Source: Planctomycetota bacterium | GTDB lineage: Bacteria; Planctomycetota; UBA1135; UBA2386 | Length of the DNA: 62,447 nucleotides | Assembly: GCA_020848735.1 (NCBI GenBank) | Contig: JADLHO010000189.1 | Coordinates: forward strand, 1 to 62,447 | Reading direction: 5' to 3' | In this document: positions 39,350 to 46,952 of the stretch, in pieces | Layout: each line of letters opens with the position of its first letter | Position numbering within the stretch: the first letter of the stretch is position 1 | The notes under the pieces: generated by a model | What the model was told of the DNA's origin: nothing | The model's input: only the letters and a program-made list of their open reading frames with translations | Database searches by the model: none | Translations under genes and position numbers: made by a program

Positions 39350-40198
39350 ATGAAGAGAGTCCTGTTCGCCGCCGTGTGCCTGTCGATGCTCGCCCCTGCG
39401 ACCGCGCAGGGTCGACTGATGGACCCCGACGCGATCGTCGTCGACGTCGATCTGGACACGCTCCGTCGTGCTCCGGAGGCGTTCATGAACGTGCGCGTCC
39501 GGTTCGATGTCCAGTTCTGCTCGCTGGGCCGGATCTGGAACCCGTTCTTCACGAGGTTCGTCCCGAGCGAGTACGCCAACTTCTATGCCTGGTCGGGCAC
39601 GCAGCCGATCTGGCAGCGCGACAGCTACGAAGACGTGTTCGGCATGCTGTTCCTCGCGAAGTCGAACGCGCAGCTCGCCGACCTCTACAAGTTCCGCACG
39701 TACGAGCGCCTCACGCTCGAGGGCATCGTGCAGAACACGTTCCAGGGCAACCCCTGGATCGAGATCCTCACGATGACGCCCATCCAGGGTCGCGTCGACA
39801 CGCCGACGCTCGCCCACCTCTACCGCGCGCAGCTCCACATGGAGAAGCGGGAGTGGCAGAAGGCGATCTCCGAGCTCTCGCTCGCGCCCGCGATCGAGCA
39901 GCCGACCCACGTGATGGCCGCGATCAACAAGAACCTCGGCCTCTGCTACCTGCGCACGGGTGAGTCCTCGAAGGCCGCGGTCTACCTCGCGACGGCGGAT
40001 CGCCTCGCGGATGGTCGCGACGTCGAGACGAGCCGACTGGCGCAGGCCGCGGTCCAGGACCCGGCCAGCCAGCTCGACCGCGCGGTCGATCGCAGCAAGA
40101 TGAGCGAGACGAACCGTCCGCTCTGGGAGGCCTTCGACGACGTCGCGGGCCAGCCCCAGGCGAACCCGACCGGTCAGCCCGCGAAGCCGCAGCGCTGA
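39350..40198 (+). CDS. Secreted hypothetical protein with TPR-like part
   Basis: 282 aa with a signal peptide (VLFAAVCLSMLAPATAQG). ATG at 39350 has AAGGGAG just upstream. The first half (about 25-155) is a beta-rich domain with many aromatic residues (RFDVQFCSLGRIWNPFFTRF, ANFYAWSG) resembling an OB-like or DUF domain; the second half (about 160-250) has TPR-like helices (AHLYRAQLHMEKREWQKAIS, NKNLGLCYLRTGESSKAAVYL), and the tail is Gln/Pro-rich. No family is recognised. It stands alone after rsmD. Confidence 0.78.
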   Translation: MKRVLFAAVCLSMLAPATAQGRLMDPDAIVVDVDLDTLRRAPEAFMNVRVRFDVQFCSLGRIWNPFFTRFVPSEYANFYAWSGTQPIWQRDSYEDVFGMLFLAKSNAQLADLYKFRTYERLTLEGIVQNTFQGNPWIEILTMTPIQGRVDTPTLAHLYRAQLHMEKREWQKAISELSLAPAIEQPTHVMAAINKNLGLCYLRTGESSKAAVYLATADRLADGRDVETSRLAQAAVQDPASQLDRAVDRSKMSETNRPLWEAFDDVAGQPQANPTGQPAKPQR

Positions 40199-40283
40199 TC
40201 GGTTCGCGCGGCGCGGGGGTCCCGGCGATCGAGGTCCGGGCCCGGCGCCGCCGACGCGAACGAGGCATCGACGACGTCGGACG

Positions 40284-40310
40284 GCGCCCCCGCGGACTCT
40301 CCGGGGGCGC
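40284..40310. terminator. Stem-loop with 9-bp perfect stem (possible terminator)
   Basis: GCGCCCCCG (40284-40292) and CGGGGGCGC (40302-40310) flank a 9-nt loop, 86 bp after the stop at 40198. No T-tract follows, so Rho-independent termination is only suggested. Confidence 0.45.
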
Positions 40311-40335
40311 TCGCACGTACTCGCGGGTTGCGGTG

Positions 40336-40369
40336 GGAGGGGCCGGGGTGAAAACTCTTCGCCCCCTCC
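40336..40369 (+). promoter_or_regulatory. Hairpin upstream of ctaA
   Basis: GGGGTGA (40345-40351) pairs with TCGCCCC (40359-40365), with one wobble pair, around AAACTCT. Flanking GGAGG (40336-40340) and CCTCC (40365-40369) can lengthen the stem. It ends 40 nt before the ctaA GTG and may act in the leader. Confidence 0.4.
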
Positions 40370-40408
40370 GCGTTCGGCCGGCCTCCCCGTCCGGACTCCT
40401 CCCGCACC

Positions 40409-41347
40409 GTGACCACGACCCTCGCGCCGGCGCCGGCAGTCCGCACCGCGGGCTCGGCCTGGCTCTTCCGATTCGCCGCCGTCCTCGCGGTGCTGACGTT
40501 GCTCCTCATCAAGTGGGGCGCGTTGGTCGTGAGCTCGGGATCGGGGATGGCCTTCCTCGACTGGCCGCTCTCGCGTGGCTCGCTCTGGCCGCCGGAGATG
40601 ACGAACAACGAGCTGCTCGAGCACGTGCACCGCGTCTACGGCGCGGTCATCGGAGTCTCCGCGCTCGTCCAGTGGCTCTGGACCTGCCGGATCGATCCAC
40701 GCGGCTGGCTCCGCCAGCTCACGTTCGGGTTCGGGGTCCTCGTCCTCGTGCAGGGTCTCTTCGGTGCCCTCGGCGTGCTGAAGGGCGAGGCCGGCGGCGT
40801 CACGCACCCGGTCATGGCGACCGTGCACGGCGTGCTCGGGCAGGTGACCCTGTGCCTCCAGGTGTTCATCGCGTTCGCGCTCTCGTCCGCCTTCGGGGTC
40901 AGGACCGTCGCCGATCGCGACGCCGTGCTCGGCACGCGCAAGCTGGCCAGGACCGCGCTGATCGCGGTGTTCGTCCAGCTCGTGATCGGGGCCATCTTCC
41001 GCCACACCAACGTGCAGGGCGTGCTGTGGGTGCACATCACGATGGCGCTCGTGGTGTCGGTGCTGATCCTGCTGGCGGCCGCGCACTCGAGCGCGCGCTT
41101 CGGTGACGTGGTGCCCGCGTTCCGCCGCACGGCGATCTGGTTCTACGCACTCCTCGTCCTCCAGCTCACGCTGGGCTTCGTCGCGATCGCCGTGCGGAAG
41201 TTCAAGGACTCGAGCAGCATCGACGAGCCGGTGCAGATCCTGCTGGTGTCGTCACACGTCCTGGTGGGAGCGTCGATCTTCGCGCTCGCCACGCTGCTCG
41301 TCGCCCGGGCGCAGCGCAACCTCTCGCCCCGGGTCGAGAGCACGTGA
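40409..41347 (+). CDS. ctaA: Heme A synthase
   Basis: 312 aa inner-membrane enzyme (COX15/CtaA) oxidising heme O to heme A for cytochrome c oxidase. About eight hydrophobic helices in two similar halves. The conserved His-bearing segments are present: EHVHRVYG, MATVHGVLGQ, RHTNVQGVLWVH and SSHVLVGAS. The start is GTG at 40409. It leads the oxidase-assembly cluster and its TGA overlaps the start region of ctaB. Confidence 0.94.
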   Translation: MTTTLAPAPAVRTAGSAWLFRFAAVLAVLTLLLIKWGALVVSSGSGMAFLDWPLSRGSLWPPEMTNNELLEHVHRVYGAVIGVSALVQWLWTCRIDPRGWLRQLTFGFGVLVLVQGLFGALGVLKGEAGGVTHPVMATVHGVLGQVTLCLQVFIAFALSSAFGVRTVADRDAVLGTRKLARTALIAVFVQLVIGAIFRHTNVQGVLWVHITMALVVSVLILLAAAHSSARFGDVVPAFRRTAIWFYALLVLQLTLGFVAIAVRKFKDSSSIDEPVQILLVSSHVLVGASIFALATLLVARAQRNLSPRVEST

Positions 41348-42246
41348 TGGCGACCGCCGACAGCGAGGCGGAGTCGCCCGGGGCGACGTCGCGCCTGCGG
41401 GCCTATCTCGAACTCGGCAAGCTCCGGCTCTCGAGCCTCGCCGTGTTCGCGGTCCTCGCGGGGCTCTGGCTCGGCTCCCCCCCGATGGTGACGCCGTCTC
41501 TGCGCCTCGCCTTCTGGACCACGCTCGGTTCGCTCCTCATCGCCATCGCCGGCAACGCGCTCAACATGTACTCCGAGCGCGACGTCGACCCGCTGATGGA
41601 GCGCACGCGGCATCGCCCCTTGCCGACGGGCCGCCTCTCGCCCTCGCAGGTGCTCGTCTTCGGATCGACCTGCGCGGCACTCGGTCTGCTCGTCCTCGCG
41701 ATCGAGACCAACGGGCTCGCGACCGTGCTCTGCGGCCTCGTCTTCGCCTCGTACGTCTTCCTCTACACGCCGCTGAAGCGCGTGACGGAGCTGAACACGC
41801 TCGTCGGTGCCGTGCCCGGTGCGTTGCCGCCCGTGGTGGGATACGCGGCCGCGCGCGGCGAGCTCGACGTCGCCGCGGGCGTGCTGTTCACCATCCTCTT
41901 CCTCTGGCAGATCCCGCACTTCCTCGCGATCTCATGGCGCTACCGCCACGACTACGCGCGCGGCGGGATGAAGATGCTGGCGGCAAGGGATGCGGAGGGC
42001 GTGACCATCCGGCGGCAGATGCTGGTCTACACGCTCGCGCTGGTCGCGGTGTCGCTCCTGCCCTACCGCGTCGGCATGTCGGGCGGTGCGTACCTCGCGA
42101 GCGCGGCGCTGCTCGGCGTGGTGTTCGCGGTGCCGGTCTTCTTCGCGGCCGTGCTCCGTTGGGAGTCGGCGATGCGCCAGACCTTCATCGTCTCGATCGT
42201 CTATCTCCCGTTGCTGCTCGGCGTCATGGTCCTCGACCGCGCCTGA
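41347..42246 (+). CDS. ctaB: Protoheme IX farnesyltransferase (heme O synthase)
   Basis: 299 aa UbiA-family polytopic enzyme that attaches a farnesyl group to heme b to give heme O, the substrate of CtaA. The prenyl-diphosphate-binding motif NMYSERDVDPLMERTRHRPL, the YTPLKR segment and WQIPHFLAISWRYRHDYARGGMKML are diagnostic. ATG at 41347 lies in the ctaA stop (TGATG); GTG 41344 is an alternative. It provides the first step of the two-step heme A pathway with ctaA. Confidence 0.96.
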   Translation: MATADSEAESPGATSRLRAYLELGKLRLSSLAVFAVLAGLWLGSPPMVTPSLRLAFWTTLGSLLIAIAGNALNMYSERDVDPLMERTRHRPLPTGRLSPSQVLVFGSTCAALGLLVLAIETNGLATVLCGLVFASYVFLYTPLKRVTELNTLVGAVPGALPPVVGYAAARGELDVAAGVLFTILFLWQIPHFLAISWRYRHDYARGGMKMLAARDAEGVTIRRQMLVYTLALVAVSLLPYRVGMSGGAYLASAALLGVVFAVPVFFAAVLRWESAMRQTFIVSIVYLPLLLGVMVLDRA

Positions 42247-42264
42247 CCGAACGCCGTCGCACGC

Positions 42265-43197
42265 ATGAGCACACCCCAGGAAGCCGCAGTCCACGCCGTC
42301 GGTGTCGGTCACCGCTACGGCGAACGCGTCGCGCTCGACGACGTGACGCTGAGCGTCGCCCGCGGCACCGTGCACGGCTTCCTCGGCCCGAACGGCTCGG
42401 GCAAGTCGACGCTCTTCCGGCTGCTCGCGACGATCCTGCCGCTGCGCGGCGGGGAGGTGAGCGTGCTCGGCCTCGACCTGGCGCGCGACTTCGCGGCGAT
42501 CCGCGGGCGCATCGGCGTGGTGTTCCAGTCACCGGCGCTCGACAAGAAGCTCAGCGTGCGCGCGAACCTGAGGTACGGCGGGCAGCTCTACGGCCTGCGC
42601 GGCGCCGAGCTCGAGCGTCGCATCGACGCGATGCTCGAGGTCGGCGGGCTCACCGCGCGGGCGAAGGACCGGGTCGGCGAACTGTCCGGCGGGCTGCGCC
42701 GCCGCGTCGAGATCGCGAAGGGCCTGCTGCATCGGCCGGAGCTCGTGCTGCTCGACGAACCGAGCACGGGTCTCGACCCCGCCGCGCGCGGCGAGCTGTG
42801 GCGCTTCCTCCGCGCGCAGCCGGGGCTCACCGTCCTCTTCACGACGCACCTGATGGACGAGGCCGCCGACGCCGACGACCTGACGATCCTCGATGCCGGG
42901 CGCGTGGTCGCGCGGGGCACCCCCGATGCCCTGCGCTCCGAGCTCGGCGGCGATGTGCTGGAGATCGTGTGCGCGGACCCCGCGGGCTTCGCCGCCGAAC
43001 TCGGCACGCGGCTCGGCATCGCGGCGCGGGTCCTCGGGCGTCTCGTGCGCATCGAGCTGCGTCGCGGGCACGAGCTCGTCCCGCGCATCGTCGAGACCTT
43101 CGGCGCGCGCGTGCAGCGCCTGACCCTGGCCCAGCCCTCGCTCGAGGACGTGTTCATCGCGCGCACCGGTCACCGCCTCGTCGGGGAGGACTCGTGA
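42265..43197 (+). CDS. ABC transporter ATP-binding protein (CcmA/DrrA type)
   Basis: 310 aa ATPase with Walker A GPNGSGKST, Q-loop VVFQSPALD, signature LSGGLRRR, Walker B LVLLDEPSTGLD and H-loop THLMDEA, plus an extended C-terminal domain typical of DrrA-like exporters. Its TGA overlaps the permease GTG. Position between ctaB and the DUF420 gene suggests a role in oxidase biogenesis, such as moving a cofactor or a metal-related species, but the substrate is unknown. Confidence 0.92.
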   Translation: MSTPQEAAVHAVGVGHRYGERVALDDVTLSVARGTVHGFLGPNGSGKSTLFRLLATILPLRGGEVSVLGLDLARDFAAIRGRIGVVFQSPALDKKLSVRANLRYGGQLYGLRGAELERRIDAMLEVGGLTARAKDRVGELSGGLRRRVEIAKGLLHRPELVLLDEPSTGLDPAARGELWRFLRAQPGLTVLFTTHLMDEAADADDLTILDAGRVVARGTPDALRSELGGDVLEIVCADPAGFAAELGTRLGIAARVLGRLVRIELRRGHELVPRIVETFGARVQRLTLAQPSLEDVFIARTGHRLVGEDS

Positions 43198-43973
43198 ACC
43201 TGCTCCTCGCCGCATCCTCGCTCTGGCACCGCGAGATCGTCCGCTTCCTGTCCGACCGCTCGCGGGTCTTCAGTTCCGTCGGCCAGCCGATCGTGTTCTG
43301 GCTGCTGTTCGCCGGCGCGCTGCGCGACTCGTTCCGCCCGGGCGGTGTCGGCTACGGGGAGTACTTCTTCCCCGGCACGCTGGCGATGGTCGTCCTCTTC
43401 ACGGCGATCTTCGCGACGATCACCGTGATCGAGGATCGCAAGGAAGGCTTCCTCCAGGGCGTGCTCGTCGCCCCGGTGCCGCGCGCGGCGATCGCCCTCG
43501 GCAAGATCGCGGGTGGAGCGACGCTCGCCGTGCTGCACGGCCTCGTCTTCCAGGTCCTCGCGCCGTTCGCCGGACTGCCCTTCGAGCCCGTCCGGATGCT
43601 GCTCGTGCTCGGCGTCCTCGTGCTGCTCGCGTTCGCGTTGACGGCCGTCGGCTTCGCGCTCGCGTGGTCGATGGACAGCACCGCCGGCTACCACGGCGTG
43701 ATGATGCTGTTCCTCATGCCGATGCTGCTCCTCTCGGGCGCCTTCTTCCCCGCGGCCGGGGCGCACCCCGCGCTGGCGTGGGTCATGGCGGCCAATCCCC
43801 TCACCTACGGCGTGGCCCTCCTGCGCCACGCCTACTACGACGCGGCGTCGCCGGCGACCGCCGGCCTCCCGGCGCCCATCTGGTGCGTGGCGGTGACCGT
43901 CGCGTTCGCGGTCGGCGCGTTCTGGCTCGGCACCGCGGTCGTCCTGCGTCGCACGGCCCGCGACACGGTCTGA
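43194..43973 (+). CDS. ABC-2 type exporter permease
   Basis: 259 aa with six hydrophobic helices and the ABC-2 family layout (REIVRFLSDRSRVF near the N-terminus, VIEDRKEGFLQGVLVAPVPR in the cytoplasmic loop, NPLTYGVALLR near the end). GTG at 43194 overlaps the ATPase stop. It should dimerise with the preceding ATPase as an exporter. The genes are coupled inside the ctaA-ctaB cluster. Confidence 0.9.
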   Translation: MNLLLAASSLWHREIVRFLSDRSRVFSSVGQPIVFWLLFAGALRDSFRPGGVGYGEYFFPGTLAMVVLFTAIFATITVIEDRKEGFLQGVLVAPVPRAAIALGKIAGGATLAVLHGLVFQVLAPFAGLPFEPVRMLLVLGVLVLLAFALTAVGFALAWSMDSTAGYHGVMMLFLMPMLLLSGAFFPAAGAHPALAWVMAANPLTYGVALLRHAYYDAASPATAGLPAPIWCVAVTVAFAVGAFWLGTAVVLRRTARDTV

Positions 43974-43979
43974 ATCCCC

Positions 43980-44405
43980 ATGCTCGCTGCCTTCGACTTC
44001 CGCATCCTCGCCGACGTGAACGCGATCCTCAATTCGATCGCATTGATCTTCATCCTCACGGGCCTCTGGGCGATCAGGCGCGGCAACGAGCGCCTCCACG
44101 TCCGCATGATGCTCGCGGCGACGGGCGTCTCGGGGCTCTTCCTCGCCAGCTACCTGACCTACCACTTCAACGCGGAGCCGGTGAAGTACACGGGGTCGGG
44201 CGTGATGCTCTACGTCTACTACGCGATCCTGATCAGCCACGTGATCCTGGCCATCGTCCAGGTCCCGCTCATCCTGCTGACGATCACCTTCGGACTCCGG
44301 GATCGGCGCGCGAAGCACCGTCGCCTCGCCAGGATCACCGCGCCGATCTGGCTCTACGTGTCGTCGACCGGCGTCGTCTACTACTGGATCCTCTACTGGC
44401 TGTGA
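43980..44405 (+). CDS. ctaM: DUF420 protein (CtaM-like cytochrome oxidase assembly factor)
   Basis: 141 aa with four hydrophobic helices and conserved histidines (RLHVRMMLAA, YLTYHFN, LISHVILAIVQVPL), the DUF420 pattern. In Firmicutes the homologue CtaM is required for heme-copper oxidase assembly with CtaA and CtaB, and the same neighbourhood occurs here. ATG at 43980 is 6 nt after the permease stop. The gene symbol rests on this family relation and context. Confidence 0.82.
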   Translation: MLAAFDFRILADVNAILNSIALIFILTGLWAIRRGNERLHVRMMLAATGVSGLFLASYLTYHFNAEPVKYTGSGVMLYVYYAILISHVILAIVQVPLILLTITFGLRDRRAKHRRLARITAPIWLYVSSTGVVYYWILYWL

Positions 44406-44449
44406 GCGTCCGCGTTGCGGCGACCGCGGCGCATCGATAAAGGAACCCC

Positions 44450-44956
44450 ATGAATTGTCCCTGCGGCAGCGGCTCCGCGTTCGAGCAGTGCTGTGGCCCC
44501 TATCTCTCCGGTGAACGGTGGCCCGACTCCGCGGCCACGCTCATGCGGGCGCGCTACACGGCGTTCGCGACGGGCAACGTCGATTTCATCCTCGGCTCGC
44601 ACGACCCGGCGACGCGCGACGAGCTCGATCGCAACCTGATCGAGCAGTGGTCGAAGCAGTCCGAGTGGCACGGCTTCGACGTGATCGACGTGCAGAAGGG
44701 CGGCGTCGACGACGAGGAAGGCAGCGTCGAGTTCATCGCGCGCTACGCCATCCAGGGCAAGGAGCAGGAGCACCACGAGCTCGCCACCTTCGCGAAGGTC
44801 GACGGGAACTGGTACTTCATCGACGGCCTCGTCGCGGGCCAGGCGACCTACCGGCGCGAGGTGCCGAAGATCGGGCGCAACGACCCCTGCGCCTGCGGCA
44901 GCGGCAAGAAGTTCAAGAAGTGCTGCGGCAAGCCGGGTGCGGCCGTCGCGGGCTGA
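44450..44956 (+). CDS. YchJ-like protein with N- and C-terminal SEC-C motifs
   Basis: 168 aa. The N-terminus [17 protein letters not shown] and the C-terminus [16 protein letters not shown] are both Cys-rich zinc-binding SEC-C motifs; between them is a YchJ-type alpha/beta domain ([18 protein letters not shown]). E. coli YchJ and SecA share this C-terminal Cys cluster. ATG at 44450 has an AAAGGA site 5 nt upstream. The role is unknown; metal binding or ribosome/SecA association is inferred. Confidence 0.9.
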   Translation: MNCPCGSGSAFEQCCGPYLSGERWPDSAATLMRARYTAFATGNVDFILGSHDPATRDELDRNLIEQWSKQSEWHGFDVIDVQKGGVDDEEGSVEFIARYAIQGKEQEHHELATFAKVDGNWYFIDGLVAGQATYRREVPKIGRNDPCACGSGKKFKKCCGKPGAAVAG

Positions 44957-44974
44957 TCGCCCGCGGCCGGGACG

Positions 44975-45583
44975 CTAGGCCTCCGGCGGCGGCTCGCGTC
45001 CGAAGAGCTTCGCGTCGATCGTCCGGCGCGCGCGCCAGAGGATCTTCTGGGCGTTCGCCTCGCTGAGCCCCTCGGCGGCCGCGATCTCCTTCGCGGTCTT
45101 GCCGGCGGTCCCGAGTCGCAGGATGCGCTGCTCGCGCTCGGGGAGCTTCGCGATCTCGGCCTCGGCGCGGTCGATCATCTCCCGCCACACCACGATGCTC
45201 GCCGGACTCGCTCCCGGTGCCGCGGGGGTCACGTCACCGAGGCTCGACGCCGTCGTCGTCTCCCGGCGCACGTCGCGGCGCTTCGCGAGGTGCTTGCGCA
45301 CGCGCGCCGTGAGCTTGGCGACGAGGATCGCCTTGACCAGGCCGCGCAGGGCCGCCTCGCCGCGGTACTCGAGCTGGCCTTCGCGGAGGAGGATCTCAGC
45401 GACGACCGACTGCGCCAGCTCCGACGGCGTCTCCTTCGCGCGCAGCGGCGCGTGCAGACAGCGCCGCGCCTCCTCGTGTGCCAGCTTCCACACCGCGTCG
45501 ATGATCCCCCGCAGCTCGCCGTCCCGCGGCGGGTCGGCCGGCGGTTGCTGAGGATCGTCCGCGCTGTTGCCCTCGGCGTTCAT
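44975..45583 (-). CDS. Sigma-70 family (ECF-like) sigma factor
   Basis: 202 aa. The N-terminal half has region 2-like helices (AVWKLAHEEARRCLHAPL, TPSELAQSVVAEILLREG), the linker carries basic residues, and the C-terminal half contains a region 4 helix-turn-helix (REQRILRLGTAGKTAKEIAAAEGLSEANAQKILWRARRTI, spread over about 155-194). Planctomycetes have many ECF sigma factors of this layout. ATG at 45583. It ends 19 bp from the YchJ-like gene (convergent) and lies 13 bp downstream of the barrel gene on the same strand. No anti-sigma factor is adjacent. Confidence 0.75.
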   Translation of the reverse strand: MNAEGNSADDPQQPPADPPRDGELRGIIDAVWKLAHEEARRCLHAPLRAKETPSELAQSVVAEILLREGQLEYRGEAALRGLVKAILVAKLTARVRKHLAKRRDVRRETTTASSLGDVTPAAPGASPASIVVWREMIDRAEAEIAKLPEREQRILRLGTAGKTAKEIAAAEGLSEANAQKILWRARRTIDAKLFGREPPPEA

Positions 45584-45596
45584 CGCGGGCCGCGCA

Positions 45597-46664
45597 TCAG
45601 AAGTTGATGCCCATGCCCACTTCGAAGAACACGGCGGGGTCCTGCGTGCCGCGCAGATCGGCGAGCGAGCCGCCACCGATGGCATCGGCCGACCAGTTGT
45701 ACTGGCCGAAGAGCGTCGAGCCGCCGCGTGCGAAGACGCCGAGGTGGTCGTTGAAGCGCAGCGTCGCCTCGAGGTACGCGCGGAACTCCTGCGTGTTGAC
45801 GTCGAAGTTCTGCTTCGTGCCGGGCGCGCGGACGTTGTACTCGTCGCCATCCACCTCGACGCCGATCGACCAGATCCACGACGCGTTCGGCGTCCACGAG
45901 AACTCGACGTTCCGCGGCAGGGTCATGTCGATGCGGAACGACTCGCTCATGATCCAGGCGATCCCGAAGAGCGGGTACGCGCCGAGCTCCTCGAAGGTCT
46001 TGTCCGCGGCGACACCGAACGTGAGGTAGAAGCTCTCGTCCGCGCGCCACATCGCGGTGAGCTCGCCGAAGAACTCCCAGTCGCGGTGGTTGAGCGTGCC
46101 GTCGAGGTCGCTGTAGACGCCCGGCATGAACTTGATCTGCATGAGCCAGTCCTCGCTGAGGAACCAGCCGAGGCCGAGCAGCGCGGAGAACTCGTGCAGG
46201 TCCTCGTTGCCGGGCACCGGCGACGACGACGTGAAGTCGTAGCGACGCATGCGACCGGTCGCGCCGAGCATCAGCATGCGATCGGGGTCGATCGTGATCG
46301 GCAGGTAGGCGTCGCCGCGGAACGACAGCCAGTCGAAGCTGCCGGGATCGCTCTTGATCTCCGTCTCGAGCTGCTGCTCGTAGGCGAGGCGCAGGTTCGG
46401 CTGGTAGGGGAACGCGGTCTGCACGAACGAGCCGTGCAGCTGCTGGAACATGTTCGAGACCGAGTAGTCCGGATCGTCCTGCGCGCCGAACAGGAGCCGC
46501 GCGCGGGACTTCGGGGCGAAGAGTTCGCCGGTGTCCGAGTCGATCCGCGCGCCCGGATCCGAGGAGCCGACGGGCGCCTGCCCGACGGAGAGCGTCGCGG
46601 TCAGGGCGACGGCGAGGGAAACTGCCGCGACCGCGGCGGCACGACGAATGGGTTGGATGCGCAT
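45597..46664 (-). CDS. Outer-membrane beta-barrel protein (DUF6268-like)
   Basis: 355 aa with a signal peptide (AAAVAAVSLAVALTATLSVGQ), a strand-rich body and a terminal phenylalanine (GMGINF), the outer-membrane barrel signature. Segments ALLGLGWFLSEDWLMQIKF, YPLFGIAWIMSESFRIDMTLP and LRFNDHLGVFARGG follow the DUF6268 pattern. ATG at 46664. A small hairpin (46674-46690) sits directly upstream of the start. It is probably co-transcribed with the sigma-like gene 13 bp downstream, an unusual pairing worth noting. Confidence 0.8.
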   Translation of the reverse strand: MRIQPIRRAAAVAAVSLAVALTATLSVGQAPVGSSDPGARIDSDTGELFAPKSRARLLFGAQDDPDYSVSNMFQQLHGSFVQTAFPYQPNLRLAYEQQLETEIKSDPGSFDWLSFRGDAYLPITIDPDRMLMLGATGRMRRYDFTSSSPVPGNEDLHEFSALLGLGWFLSEDWLMQIKFMPGVYSDLDGTLNHRDWEFFGELTAMWRADESFYLTFGVAADKTFEELGAYPLFGIAWIMSESFRIDMTLPRNVEFSWTPNASWIWSIGVEVDGDEYNVRAPGTKQNFDVNTQEFRAYLEATLRFNDHLGVFARGGSTLFGQYNWSADAIGGGSLADLRGTQDPAVFFEVGMGINF

Positions 46665-46673
46665 CTTCGTACG

Positions 46674-46690
46674 GGGGCGCTGCCCGCCCC
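46674..46690 (-). promoter_or_regulatory. Hairpin in the leader of the barrel gene
   Basis: GGGGCG (46674-46679) and CGCCCC (46685-46690) pair around 5 nt, 10-26 nt upstream of the ATG at 46664, near where a ribosome would bind. The rest of the 288-bp gap (46665-46952) has no gene. Confidence 0.4.
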
Positions 46691-46952
46691 TCCTGAGCTA
46701 CTGCTTCGTTCTGCGCGTGCGCCGCTGACCGCGAGCCGGAGCCGGCTTCGTCGGCAGGCTGCGCCCGTGCCTGGGAACAGACCTGATGGGTTCTCGCGAA
46801 CCCGCTGGGCACCGGCCCGCCCGGCCAGTGTGAGCGCCGCACTCTAGCGAGAGGGGGGGGCCCGCGCCCGCATCGGATTCCGCGCGCCGCGGAAGCGCGG
46901 CGCGGGTGGTGAAAGCCGAGGCCCCGGTGCGCAGACTCTCGGGCCCCAAGCG

